Of a stretch of DNA of 57,845 nt, positions 25,690-34,534 are shown one piece after another. Position 1 is the stretch's first letter. The number at the start of each line of letters is the position of its first letter. The notes beneath the pieces were generated by a model. It ran no database searches. It saw only the letters and a program-made list of their open reading frames with translations, and was not told where the DNA came from. The stretch is from an uncultured Oscillospiraceae bacterium (GTDB taxonomy: Bacteria; Bacillota; Clostridia; Oscillospirales; Oscillospiraceae): assembly GCA_934565775.1 (NCBI GenBank), contig CAKTIN010000003.1:1-57845 (forward strand). The letters run 5' to 3'. The translations under genes and the position numbers were made by a program.

Positions 25690-26454
25690 ATGCGGAACAT
25701 CGCTTTGGAGCTGACTTATTTGGGGACGGCCTATCACGGCTGGCAGATTCAGAAAAAACTGGCCACGGTGGAGCAGACCCTGGAAAATGCCGCTGGGGCG
25801 GTGGTCGGGCACCCGGTGCATATGACCGGCTGCGGCCGGACGGACGCCGGGGTCCATGCCCGGCACTATATTGCGAATTTCCGCACGACCTCCACCATTC
25901 CCTGCGACCGGCTGCCCTATGCCCTGAATACCAAGCTGCCGCCGGATATTGTGGTGGTGCGGGCCATGGAGGTGCATGAGGGCTTTAATGCCATCGGCTC
26001 CTGCGTGAAGAAGGAATACACCTACTATATTTATAATTCCAATATCCGGGACCCGTTTTATGTGGACCGGGCCTGGTTTTACCCCCGCCATCTGGAGGAG
26101 GGAATCATGGCCCGGGCGGCGGCCCAGTTTGTGGGAACCCACGATTTTTCCGCCGTGCGGTCCGTGGGGACCGATGTGAAATCCACCGTCCGCACCGTAT
26201 ACTATTATGAGGTGGAGCGGCGGGAGCAGCTGGTCATCCTGCGGGTCTGCGCCAACGGCTTTCTGTATAATATGGCCCGGGCCATGGCCGGTACGGTGGT
26301 ATATGCGGCGGAGGGAAAATTCCCCCCGGAGGAAATCGGGGAGATTCTCCGCTCCGGCAATCGCACCGCCGCCGGTCCGACGGTTCCCCCGGGGGGCCTG
26401 TATATGACGAAGCTGTGGTATGACGATGGAAAGGCGGTCTTTGAGATTGGCTGA
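25690..26454 (+). CDS. truA: tRNA pseudouridine(38-40) synthase TruA
   Basis: 254 residues from ATG 25690 (AGGAGG 6 nt upstream). Contains LTYLGTAYHGWQ, the catalytic GCGRTDAGVHA with Asp52, KKEYTYYIYN, FVGTHDFSAV and GFLYNMARAMAGT. Family length. Its 3' end overlaps the start of the next gene by about 30 nt. Confidence 0.96.
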   Translation: MRNIALELTYLGTAYHGWQIQKKLATVEQTLENAAGAVVGHPVHMTGCGRTDAGVHARHYIANFRTTSTIPCDRLPYALNTKLPPDIVVVRAMEVHEGFNAIGSCVKKEYTYYIYNSNIRDPFYVDRAWFYPRHLEEGIMARAAAQFVGTHDFSAVRSVGTDVKSTVRTVYYYEVERREQLVILRVCANGFLYNMARAMAGTVVYAAEGKFPPEEIGEILRSGNRTAAGPTVPPGGLYMTKLWYDDGKAVFEIG

Positions 26455-27589
26455 CCGTGGGCCGCGGGAACGCGGCAAAATCATTGCGTTTTCTCCCAAG
26501 CGGGGGGAGCGCAGACGGCTGGGCTTTTTCTTTCTGGGAGTGCTGCTGGCTGCGGCGGTTTTGTGGTATGTTCTGTCTCCGGGGCTGCGCAATACCCTGC
26601 GCCGCAGGTCGGCCTACGATCCGGATACGGTGATTGCTCTGGAAAGCGGCGGCGCGCACCGCAGCGTCAGCTTTCGGGCGGGCCTGGTCGTGGCCGGGCA
26701 GTCCGGTATGGAGCTGTACGACAAGGACGGCGTGCTTCTGACCATGACGGCTGCGGCCCTGGAAACCCCCGCCGTGCGTGCGGCAGGGGACTATGCGCTG
26801 TGCTTTGACGTGGGCGGAAAGACCCTGACCCTGTACCGGTATCAAAAGGGCGTGGTGCTGGATGCGGCTCCGGATGGGGCGGTGCTGGATGCGGACCTGT
26901 CTCAGGACGGTTATGTGGCGGCAGTGACCCAGGGGGAAACCACGAAATCCGTCCTGCAAATCTACAATCAAAACCATGTCGTCAGCTATACCGTCTACTC
27001 TGGCACTCGTTATCTGGCTCTTTGTGCCGTGGCAAAGGGTGGGAGCCATGGGGCGGCGGTGGCTCTGGGCCAGGCGGACGGCCTGTTCCAGTCCACGGCT
27101 GTGGTTTATGACACCGGCCGGGAGGAGCCTGTCGCCGAGGTTCCCCTTGGCAACCAGCTGATATTCGACCTGCTGTTTTTGGACGCCAAAACTCTCTGCG
27201 CCATCGGGGAGACGGAGGCGGTGTTTTTCACCGTAAGTGGCTCCGTTTTGGGGCGGTACGGCTATTCGGACCTGCTGGCCTACGCCTCGGCCCCCTGGGG
27301 AGCTGCGGTGCTCACCGGAACGGCCTCCGGCGGGTCCCTGACTACCGTGGGGACCAAGGGCCAGATTCTGGGCCAGATCCCCGTGGGGAGCGGCGCGGCT
27401 GACCTGCGGGCGGCAGGGAACTATGTGGCGCTGCTGCAAGGCGGCAGCCTCTCCCTCTATAACAAGAAGCTTACCCTTTTGGGGCAGACTCAAGAGGTTT
27501 ACGACGCCTCCCAGGTTGCGCTGTGGGACGACGGCTCCGCCTTTTTGGTGGGTAGCCAGCGGGCCTACCGGTATCTGCCGGAGGGATAA
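26420..27589 (+). CDS. DUF5711-like membrane-anchored beta-propeller protein
   Basis: 389 residues. A basic cytoplasmic head is followed by one membrane span (GFFFLGVLLAAAVLWYVLS) and an external domain of repeated short beta strands (for example YDKDGVLL, QIYNQNHVVSYT, VYDTGREEPVAEV, YRYLPEG), as in PQQ-like propellers. It fits the uncharacterised DUF5711 family of Clostridia. Start is ATG 26420 or 26426; neither has a clear ribosome binding site, which suggests coupling to truA. Function unknown. Confidence 0.75.
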   Translation: MTMERRSLRLADRGPRERGKIIAFSPKRGERRRLGFFFLGVLLAAAVLWYVLSPGLRNTLRRRSAYDPDTVIALESGGAHRSVSFRAGLVVAGQSGMELYDKDGVLLTMTAAALETPAVRAAGDYALCFDVGGKTLTLYRYQKGVVLDAAPDGAVLDADLSQDGYVAAVTQGETTKSVLQIYNQNHVVSYTVYSGTRYLALCAVAKGGSHGAAVALGQADGLFQSTAVVYDTGREEPVAEVPLGNQLIFDLLFLDAKTLCAIGETEAVFFTVSGSVLGRYGYSDLLAYASAPWGAAVLTGTASGGSLTTVGTKGQILGQIPVGSGAADLRAAGNYVALLQGGSLSLYNKKLTLLGQTQEVYDASQVALWDDGSAFLVGSQRAYRYLPEG

Positions 27590-27613
27590 ATCCAATTCTC
27601 GAGGAGAATGAAT

Positions 27614-29911
27614 ATGAAACCGAAGCTTTGTGTCAAATGCAAAAAGAATGTCGCCGTGATCTTCATCACCCGGATGGAGAACGGCGTGACGCTGAACGAG
27701 GGCTACTGTATCAAGTGCGCCCGGAGTCTGGGGATTCCGCAGATCGACGACGCGGTGAAGCAGATGGGCCTTTCCGAGGAGGACCTGGACCGCCTGACGG
27801 AGGAAATGAGCGATATGTTCCCCGCGCCCCAGGAGGAAGAGGACAACGGAGACGAGGAAATCGAAAGCCAGACCGCGACCTTCCCTCTGCTCAACCAGCT
27901 CTTTGGCGGGGAGCAGAAGCCGGAGGCAAAGGACAATCTGCCGGAGAAGGCGGCGCCACGGCAGGAGCAGGGGCGGGATCCTCAGAAGCCCAGGGGGAAG
28001 AAGCATAAATTTTTGGATACCTACTGCCTGGACCTTACCCAGCGGGCCCGGGAGGACAAGCTGGATCAGATGATCGGCCGGGACGTGGAAATTGAGCGGG
28101 TGGTGCAGATTCTGAACCGCCGTCAGAAGAACAACCCCTGCCTGATCGGCGAGCCCGGCGTGGGCAAGACGGCCATCGCCGAGGGCCTGGCGCAGCGCAT
28201 CGCCAAGGGGGATGTGCCCTTCAAGCTCCGGGACAAGGAGGTCTATCTTCTGGATATGACCGCCATGGTGGCCGGCACGCAGTTCCGGGGACAGTTTGAA
28301 AGCCGGATGAAGAGCCTGATCGGGGAGATCAAGGCCTGCGGGAATATCATTCTGGTCATTGACGAGGTCCACAATCTGGTGGGCGCAGGCGACGCAGAGG
28401 GCTCCATGAACGCGGCGAATATCCTGAAGCCCGCGCTGTCCCGGGGCGAGGTCCAGGTGATCGGCGCGACGACCTTCAAGGAATACCGGAAGTATATTGA
28501 AAAGGACGCCGCCCTGGAGCGCCGCTTCCAGCCGGTGACGGTAAACGAGCCGACTATGGAGGAGGCCGTGCAGATCATGCTGGGCGTGGCCCATTATTAC
28601 GAGCAGTTCCATGGGGTCCATATTTCCCCGGAAATTGCCCGGCAGACCGTGGTGCTTTCCGAGCGGTATATTACCGACCGCTATCTGCCCGATAAGGCCA
28701 TTGACCTTCTGGATGAGGCCTGCTCCGACGTGAACCTTCGCTCCAAGGAAATCTCCAGAATGGGCGAGCTGAAAAAGGAACGGGACGATCTGGAGCTGGA
28801 GCTGCGGATGCTCACGGAGGACACGGAGCACGAGAATTATGAGCGCCTGGCCCTGATCCGCACCCGCCTGTGCCAGACAGCCCAGGAGATCGAGGCTCTG
28901 GACCAATTGCCCAAGCCGGAGGTGACCATGGAGAACCTGGCCCGGATCATTGAGCTGTGGACCAAGATCCCCGCCAGCAAGATCAAGGCCCAGGAGTATG
29001 AGCAGCTGAAGCACCTGGAGGAGCGGCTGAAAGCGCATATCATTGGCCAGGATCAGGCTGTGGAGGCGGTTTCCCGGGCCATTCGCCGGAGCCGGGTGGG
29101 CATTTCACCCAAGAAGCGGCCGGTTTCCTTCATCTTTGTGGGCCCCACCGGCGTAGGCAAGACGGAGCTGGTCAAGCGGCTGGCGGATGAAATGTTTGAC
29201 TCGGTGGATTCTCTGATCCGTCTGGATATGTCCGAGTACATGGAAAAGCACACGGTTTCCAAGCTCATCGGGTCCCCTCCGGGCTATGTGGGATACGACG
29301 AGGCGGGCCAGCTGACAGAGAAGATTCGCCGCCGCCCCTACAGCGTCATTCTCTTTGACGAGATCGAAAAGGCGCACCCGGATGTGCTGAATATTCTGCT
29401 CCAGGTTCTGGACGACGGACGGATCACAGATTCCCAGGGACGGACCGTGAGCTTTGAGAACACCATCATTGTCATGACCTCCAATGCTGGCTCGGACCGG
29501 AAGGGCGGCTCCATGGGCTTCGGCCGGACCTCCACCGATCTCATGAAGGATAGCGCCATGAAGGCCCTGTCCGAGTTCCTGCGGCCGGAGTTTCTGAACC
29601 GGGTGGATGAGGTCATCTGCTTCAACCGCCTGTCCCAGGAGGACTTCCGGGGCATTGCCAAGATCATGCTGAAGGAATTGCAGGACGCCCTGGCAGAGCG
29701 CGGCCTGCCCTTTACCTGGACGGAGGGAGTGGAGGAGTACCTGACTCAGAAGGCCTATTCCATCACCTACGGAGCCCGCAATCTCCGCCGGACGATCCAG
29801 CGGGAGATTGAGGACCCCATTGCCGAGGCAATCATCAACAGCTTCGAGGCGCCTATTTCCGCTGTACAGGCGGACATGACAGACGGCAAGCTCAGCATTA
29901 CAACAAAATAA
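27614..29911 (+). CDS. ClpE-like AAA+ unfoldase with N-terminal zinc finger
   Basis: 765 residues. The ATG at 27614 is 7 nt after GAGGAG; the ATG at 27608 is too close to it. A zinc finger C6-x2-C9 ... C32-x2-C35 replaces the usual Clp_N repeats, as in ClpE. Then come an acidic linker, AAA-1 with GEPGVGKT (about 179) and [12 protein letters not shown], a short coiled middle domain (about 375-440) and AAA-2 with GPTGVGKT (about 510), [12 protein letters not shown] and [13 protein letters not shown]. By family it unfolds substrates for ClpP and is stress-induced; no clpP or CIRCE element is in the window. Class: ClpE or ClpC-like. Confidence 0.88.
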   Translation: MKPKLCVKCKKNVAVIFITRMENGVTLNEGYCIKCARSLGIPQIDDAVKQMGLSEEDLDRLTEEMSDMFPAPQEEEDNGDEEIESQTATFPLLNQLFGGEQKPEAKDNLPEKAAPRQEQGRDPQKPRGKKHKFLDTYCLDLTQRAREDKLDQMIGRDVEIERVVQILNRRQKNNPCLIGEPGVGKTAIAEGLAQRIAKGDVPFKLRDKEVYLLDMTAMVAGTQFRGQFESRMKSLIGEIKACGNIILVIDEVHNLVGAGDAEGSMNAANILKPALSRGEVQVIGATTFKEYRKYIEKDAALERRFQPVTVNEPTMEEAVQIMLGVAHYYEQFHGVHISPEIARQTVVLSERYITDRYLPDKAIDLLDEACSDVNLRSKEISRMGELKKERDDLELELRMLTEDTEHENYERLALIRTRLCQTAQEIEALDQLPKPEVTMENLARIIELWTKIPASKIKAQEYEQLKHLEERLKAHIIGQDQAVEAVSRAIRRSRVGISPKKRPVSFIFVGPTGVGKTELVKRLADEMFDSVDSLIRLDMSEYMEKHTVSKLIGSPPGYVGYDEAGQLTEKIRRRPYSVILFDEIEKAHPDVLNILLQVLDDGRITDSQGRTVSFENTIIVMTSNAGSDRKGGSMGFGRTSTDLMKDSAMKALSEFLRPEFLNRVDEVICFNRLSQEDFRGIAKIMLKELQDALAERGLPFTWTEGVEEYLTQKAYSITYGARNLRRTIQREIEDPIAEAIINSFEAPISAVQADMTDGKLSITTK

Positions 29912-29912
29912 G

Positions 29913-29954
29913 AAGGAGCGGCGATTTCACTTTGAAATCGCCGCTCCTTTATTT
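29913..29954. terminator. Bidirectional terminator between the clpE-like gene and the GNAT gene
   Basis: 17-bp perfect stem (29913-29929 with 29933-29949, loop CTT), then TTATTTTT. The stem includes part of the stop codon of the minus-strand acetyltransferase. Confidence 0.9.
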
Positions 29955-30482
29955 TTGCGGATAGAGGACATTCTCAATGGCCTCAATGGGCCCATCCGGG
30001 GTGGGAATCTGGACGGAGGTCAAAAACTGAAAGCCCAGCTTTTCCTGGAGCCGTTTGGAGGCCTCATTAAAGGCCAGGTAGCCGCAGTGAAGATAGTCCA
30101 TATGCTCCTGCCGGAACAGTTGATCAATGATCGCGCCGACAGCCTCCAGCATCAGCCCCTGCCGCCGGTAGGCGCGCCCGATGCAGAACGAGAGGCTTTT
30201 CCCCTTCTTCCCGCGGAGGGGCTCCAGGGGAATCAGCTCTCTGGGGACGGCGCAGACGGTCAGGTTTCCGATCACCCGGCCATCGGTCCGGTCTACCAGC
30301 GCATAGCAGCGCTCTTCCTTATCCAGCAGCCAGTGGAATAGCGGCCAGACGTCCTGCTCCGTGCGGAGCAGAGGCCGGCCCATCATTTGACTCATCTCAT
30401 CATCCATGGAATAGGCGCAGAAGTCCCGAAAATCCTGCTCTTGCAGCTTGCGGATGGTGAGGCGCGGTGTTTGCAGTTCCAT
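29949..30482 (-). CDS. GNAT family N-acetyltransferase (RimJ/RimL-like)
   Basis: 177 residues. MELQTPRLTIRKLQEQDFRDF is the RimJ/RimL-type start. Acetyl-CoA binding lies at CIGRAYRRQGLMLEAVGAII, followed by LHCGYLAFNEASKRLQEKLGF. The substrate is unknown. It starts 12 nt after asd and is the last gene of the hom-lysC-asd operon, which may be coincidental. Confidence 0.88.
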   Translation of the reverse strand: MELQTPRLTIRKLQEQDFRDFCAYSMDDEMSQMMGRPLLRTEQDVWPLFHWLLDKEERCYALVDRTDGRVIGNLTVCAVPRELIPLEPLRGKKGKSLSFCIGRAYRRQGLMLEAVGAIIDQLFRQEHMDYLHCGYLAFNEASKRLQEKLGFQFLTSVQIPTPDGPIEAIENVLYPQK

Positions 30483-30494
30483 GCTTTGCTCCTC

Positions 30495-31496
30495 TTATCC
30501 CAGCAGCAGCCCCAGGATCTGCACCGCGTTGGCGGCGGCTCCCTTGCGGAGCTGGTCGCCGCAGCACCAGAGGGTCAGCCCGTTTTCCTGGGTCAGATCC
30601 CGGCGCACCCGGCCCACCCAGACCGCGTCCTGCCCGCTGGTGTCCAGAGGCGTGGGGTAGCAGCGGCCCTCATAGTCCTCGATCAGGCGGCAGCCGGGGA
30701 AGGTGCGGATGGCCTCCTTTGCCTCCTCCACGGAGACGGGGCGCTCGGTCCGCAGGGTGACGGCAATGGAGTGGGAGCGCATGACCGGGACGCGGACGCA
30801 GGTACAGGTCACGGTGAGCTCCGGCAGGTGGAGAATCCGGCGGCCCTCGTTCTGCATCTTCATTTCCTCATCGGTATAGAGGTTTTCCGTCATGGAGCCG
30901 ATAAAGGGAATGACATTCAAAGCAATTTGGGCAGGGAACACCCGGTGCTCCAGGGGCTCGCCGCGGGACGCGGCGTCCATTTGCGCCTCCAGCTCCCGGA
31001 TGCCCTGAACCCCCGCGCCGGAAACGGCCTGGTAGGTGCAGGCCACGGCGGACCGGATGGGGCTCAGCTTGGCAATGCCGCCCAGCGCCATCAGCGTAAT
31101 GATGGTGGAGCAGTTGGGATTGGCGATCAGACCCCGGTGGGTCAGGGCGTCCGCCCCGTTGATTTCCGGTACCACCAGAGGAACGGTGGGGTCCATGCGG
31201 AAGGCAGAGCTGTTATCGATGTAGACCGCGCCCGCCGCCCAAATGGCAGGGGCATACTGCCGGGACTGGGCGGCGTCCACCGCGCCCAGAACGAAGTCCA
31301 GGTCCCGGAAGCGGTCCGGGGTGGTTTCCAGAATGGTTAGTTCCCTACCGCGGAAGGGGAGGGCTTTTCCGGCGCTGTTGGCGCTGGCCAGCAGCCGCAG
31401 CTCCGCTACCGGCAGGTCATATTCTTCCAGGATTTGGAGCATTTCCCGGCCCACTGCGCCGGTTGCTCCAAGAATTCCGATTCTTTTTCCGTTCAT
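30495..31496 (-). CDS. asd: Aspartate-semialdehyde dehydrogenase
   Basis: 333 residues from ATG 31496 (GGAGG 6 nt upstream). Contains the NADP loop GILGATGAVGREML, the active-site NPNCSTI with Cys129, AVSGAGVQGIRELE and VTCTCVRVPVMRSHSIAV. Reduces aspartyl phosphate to the semialdehyde, the branch point to lysine and to homoserine. Follows lysC by 10 nt. Confidence 0.96.
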   Translation of the reverse strand: MNGKRIGILGATGAVGREMLQILEEYDLPVAELRLLASANSAGKALPFRGRELTILETTPDRFRDLDFVLGAVDAAQSRQYAPAIWAAGAVYIDNSSAFRMDPTVPLVVPEINGADALTHRGLIANPNCSTIITLMALGGIAKLSPIRSAVACTYQAVSGAGVQGIRELEAQMDAASRGEPLEHRVFPAQIALNVIPFIGSMTENLYTDEEMKMQNEGRRILHLPELTVTCTCVRVPVMRSHSIAVTLRTERPVSVEEAKEAIRTFPGCRLIEDYEGRCYPTPLDTSGQDAVWVGRVRRDLTQENGLTLWCCGDQLRKGAAANAVQILGLLLG

Positions 31497-31506
31497 CGGG
31501 TACCTC

Positions 31507-32820
31507 CTATTCTCCAAAGCCGTCATACAAAATGCGGATGGCGGTCTCAAACTGGCTGTTATCCACGCCTACGATGATGGAAAGCTCATCGGCCCCCTGG
31601 GCAATGGTGCGGATGTTGACGCCCTTGTCGCCCAGAGCCTTAAAGACCCGGCCGGAGGCGCCGGGGCGGAAGGTCATTTTCCGGCCTACGGCGGCGACCA
31701 GAGCGATATGCTCCTGTACGGAAATATCGTCCGGCTTGCAGAGCTTTTTAATGTCGGCGAGAAGATCATAGAGACTGTCTCCCAGAGCGGCCGCAGAGGC
31801 AACCAGGGCAAAGGAATCCAGTCCCATGGTAATGTGCTCCACCGGCACCCGGAAGCGGTCGAACAGCTCCAGAACGGTGCGCAGGTCCTGGGTTCCGGAC
31901 AGCTCCCGCTTTCGAATGGTGAGAATGTCAAAATTGCGCCGGCCGGCGATGCCCGTCAGCAAATGCCCGGGGCCCTCCTCCGGGGCGGCGGACTCCACGA
32001 TCAGGGTCCCGGGGTCCTGGGGCCGGTCCGTATTCCGGATATTCAGGGGGATACCCTTTTCCTTCACCGGCAGAACGGACTCCTCATGCAGCACGGAGGC
32101 CCCCATAAAGGCCAGCTCCCGGAGCTCCCCATAGGTAATCCGCTGGATGGGCTTGGGATGAGGGACGATCTTCGGGTCCGCCATGAGGATTCCGGACACA
32201 TCGGTCCAGTTTTCGTAAACCTCCGCGTCTACGGCTGCCGCCGCCAGGGCGCCGGTAATGTCGCTGCCGCCCCGGGTCATGACCTTGCAACGCCCCGAGG
32301 GAAGACTGCCGTAAAAGCCGGGCAGGACCATGCTGCCGTGCTCCTTGAGCTGCTGGCGGATCGCCTCATAGGTCCGCTCCCGGTCAATCTGTCCGTCATA
32401 GCGGAAAAAGACGCAGGATGCGGCGTCGATAAAGGGAAAGTCCAGAAAATCCGCCATCATCCGAGCGGTGAAATACTCGCCCCGGGACACCAGGTCGTCC
32501 ACGGAGGTGTCCTTGCTCAGGCCGGCCTTCAGGGCATCCAGCTCCTGCTCCAGGTCGGTGCGCAGGCCCAGACTGTCCCGGATCTCCAGCAGACGGCTGC
32601 GGATCACCGAGAAGATCTCGTCGCAGGGCACGCCGTAGGTTAAATGCGCGTGGCAGAGATAGAGCAGGTCCGTCAGCTTGTGGTCTTCGGCGGAGCGCTT
32701 TCCGGCGGCGGAGACGACAATCAACCGCCGGGCGGGGTCCGCCTGGACAATGGCCTTGACCTTTTGAAACTGGGCGGCGTCGGAGACCGAAGAACCGCCA
32801 AATTTTGCAACTTTTATCAT
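31507..32820 (-). CDS. lysC: Aspartate kinase
   Basis: 437 residues. KFGGSSVSDAAQF opens the kinase domain, with VSRGEYFTARMMADFL and TRGGSDITGALAAAAVDAE. Two ACT regulatory domains follow (DILTIRKRELSGTQ, IALVAAVGRKMTFRPG). It overlaps the homoserine dehydrogenase gene by 4 nt, so a threonine-sensitive isozyme is plausible; the sequence alone does not settle the inhibitor. Confidence 0.94.
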   Translation of the reverse strand: MIKVAKFGGSSVSDAAQFQKVKAIVQADPARRLIVVSAAGKRSAEDHKLTDLLYLCHAHLTYGVPCDEIFSVIRSRLLEIRDSLGLRTDLEQELDALKAGLSKDTSVDDLVSRGEYFTARMMADFLDFPFIDAASCVFFRYDGQIDRERTYEAIRQQLKEHGSMVLPGFYGSLPSGRCKVMTRGGSDITGALAAAAVDAEVYENWTDVSGILMADPKIVPHPKPIQRITYGELRELAFMGASVLHEESVLPVKEKGIPLNIRNTDRPQDPGTLIVESAAPEEGPGHLLTGIAGRRNFDILTIRKRELSGTQDLRTVLELFDRFRVPVEHITMGLDSFALVASAAALGDSLYDLLADIKKLCKPDDISVQEHIALVAAVGRKMTFRPGASGRVFKALGDKGVNIRTIAQGADELSIIVGVDNSQFETAIRILYDGFGE

Positions 32821-33971
32821 ACTGTTTCCTCAATTCCTGCAAAAAAGACGGATTGCCCGGCTTTTCTGCCCTCTCCTATGATTCTGTGCAGCTCCGGGAC
32901 GGGCATGGGCTTGGTGCGCAGACGTACCGCTCCATCCTCCCGGAGTACCGCCGCCACAGGCAGCTCAGCTGCCAGCTCCGGGGAGCAGCGCACATAGTAT
33001 TGCCGGTGCAGGTCTTGATTCTCCGCCCGGCAAACCGTGCAGCCCTCCGGCAGCTGATGGCGCTGCCCCTGGGCAATGCCGGTCAGATCCCGCAGGACGG
33101 CGGAGGCAGTGGGCCACCGCCCGGCTCCCTGGCCGAGGAGGGTAATGGTCCCGGCAGCGCTGCCTTCGTAATAGGCCAGGTTGCCGTTGAGCGCCACGCA
33201 GCAGGCCGGATGACCGGGGGGCAGCAGAGTAGGCTCCACCACAGCGAACAGCGCGCCGCTGTCCGTCCGACCGGCCTTGGCCATCAGGCGGCAGGTCAGG
33301 CCCAGACTCTGAAAATGGGCCGCATCCGCCAGAGTCAGGGATTCAATCCCCTCCAGGGCAAAGCCCTCCCGGGGGAGCCTTCCATAGGCCACGGCGCAGG
33401 CCAATGCCAGCTTCCTCTGGGCATCCAGCCCGGAGACGTCGGCAGTGGGGTCCGCCTCCGCGTAGCCTAGCGCCTGGGCCTGGGCCAGGGCGGCAGAATA
33501 GTCTATGCCTTGGGTCTGGATTCTGTCCAGCATAAAGTTGGTGGTTCCATTGAGGATTCCGCCGAGGACCAGAATCCGGTCGCTCTGGGCCGCAAGGGCC
33601 AGATTGTGCGGGAAGGGGACCCCGCCTCCGCAGGCGGCAGAAAAGAGAAAGGCGACATGATGGGTCCGGGCCAGGGCGTCCAGCTCCGGGCCGTGGGCCG
33701 CCACCAGGGCCTTATTGGCAGTGACAAAATGCCGGCCAGCAGACAGGGCGGCCTTTGCATAGGAATAGGCGGGCTCTACCCCTCCGATGGCCTCCACCAC
33801 GGCCTCCACTGCAGGATCGTCCAGCAGAGCGGCAAAGCTGGAAACATGGAAGGGCAGACATTCCTTGCCGGGGCGCACCAGCACAGGCCCCGGCTCCAGC
33901 CCCGGGGTCTGCCGGAGCAGCGTATAAACCCCGCCGCCGACCGTCCCGCAGCCCAGTACCGCAACTTTCAT
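32817..33971 (-). CDS. hom: Homoserine dehydrogenase
   Basis: 384 residues from ATG 33971 (AGGAGG 5 nt upstream). MKVAVLGCGTVGGGVYTLL is the NAD(P) loop; LGGILNGTTNFMLDRI and EADPTADVSGLDAQRKLALA are the catalytic signature. The C-terminal ACT domain of many Gram-positive enzymes is absent or reduced, so feedback control may rest on lysC. First gene of the minus-strand operon. Confidence 0.95.
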   Translation of the reverse strand: MKVAVLGCGTVGGGVYTLLRQTPGLEPGPVLVRPGKECLPFHVSSFAALLDDPAVEAVVEAIGGVEPAYSYAKAALSAGRHFVTANKALVAAHGPELDALARTHHVAFLFSAACGGGVPFPHNLALAAQSDRILVLGGILNGTTNFMLDRIQTQGIDYSAALAQAQALGYAEADPTADVSGLDAQRKLALACAVAYGRLPREGFALEGIESLTLADAAHFQSLGLTCRLMAKAGRTDSGALFAVVEPTLLPPGHPACCVALNGNLAYYEGSAAGTITLLGQGAGRWPTASAVLRDLTGIAQGQRHQLPEGCTVCRAENQDLHRQYYVRCSPELAAELPVAAVLREDGAVRLRTKPMPVPELHRIIGEGRKAGQSVFFAGIEETV

Positions 33972-34001
33972 AAAAACCTCCTGTCCGCATAAAAAAGACA
34001 C

Positions 34002-34030
34002 TTGTATTTTTAACGGAAACAGTGTATCAT
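34002..34030 (+). promoter_or_regulatory. Promoter of the ACT regulator-thrC-thrB operon
   Basis: TTGTAT (34002-34007), 17-bp spacer, TATCAT (34025-34030), in the 117-bp gap between divergent hom and the ACT gene. No T-box or riboswitch fits in this short gap. Confidence 0.6.
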
Positions 34031-34088
34031 ATTGAAGAAGGAAAAACAAGAGGTTTTTCAACGAAATTTTATCTAGCGGAGAATGAAT

Positions 34089-34526
34089 ATGCTGGACAAT
34101 TATCTAATCATCCATAAGAGCATCCTGCCGGAATACTACGAAAAGGTCGTGGAGGCCAAGCGCCTGCTGGAGACCGGCGAGGTCCGGGACGTCAGCCAGG
34201 CCGTGCAGATGACCGGAATCTCCCGGAGCACCTTTTACAAATATAAGGATTACATTTTGGAGCCCACTGAGATGGCAGACGGCCGCAGGGCCGTGATTTC
34301 GGTTACTCTGAGCCATGAGAACGGCGTGCTCAGCGCGCTGCTGGCGAAGATTTCGGAGCTGGGCGGGAGCATTCTGACCATTACCCAGAGTATGCCCATC
34401 CGGAATCTTGCCAGCGTAACGGTAACGGTGGACATCAGCGCCATTGCCGGGACGCCGGAGGCCTTTTTGGGGGCGCTCAAGACGGTGCCAGGGGTGGAGA
34501 GCCCGCGCCTGGTCGCGGTGGAGTGA
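34089..34526 (+). CDS. ACT domain protein (PheB/UPF0735-like) with a helix-turn-helix
   Basis: 145 residues from ATG 34089 (GCGGAG about 7 nt upstream; the ATG at 34083 is too close). The N-terminal half has DVSQAVQMTGISRSTFYKYK, a helix-turn-helix. The C-terminal half is an ACT domain (ISVTLSHENGVLSALLAKIS). The arrangement suggests an amino-acid-sensing transcription regulator. In other Firmicutes this family is found beside homoserine-pathway genes, and here it leads thrC and thrB, so threonine sensing is likely but inferred. Confidence 0.85.
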   Translation: MLDNYLIIHKSILPEYYEKVVEAKRLLETGEVRDVSQAVQMTGISRSTFYKYKDYILEPTEMADGRRAVISVTLSHENGVLSALLAKISELGGSILTITQSMPIRNLASVTVTVDISAIAGTPEAFLGALKTVPGVESPRLVAVE

Positions 34527-34534
34527 GGCGAAGC

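Noticed and set aside
26234..29038. 934-residue minus-strand open frame
   Set aside because: Antisense shadow of TruA, the DUF5711-like gene and the ClpE-like gene; no domains or credible ribosome binding site.
33972..34088. T-box or threonine attenuator between hom and the ACT gene
   Set aside because: Only 117 bp with no T-box AGGGTGGNACCGCG-like block or Thr-codon-rich leader peptide.
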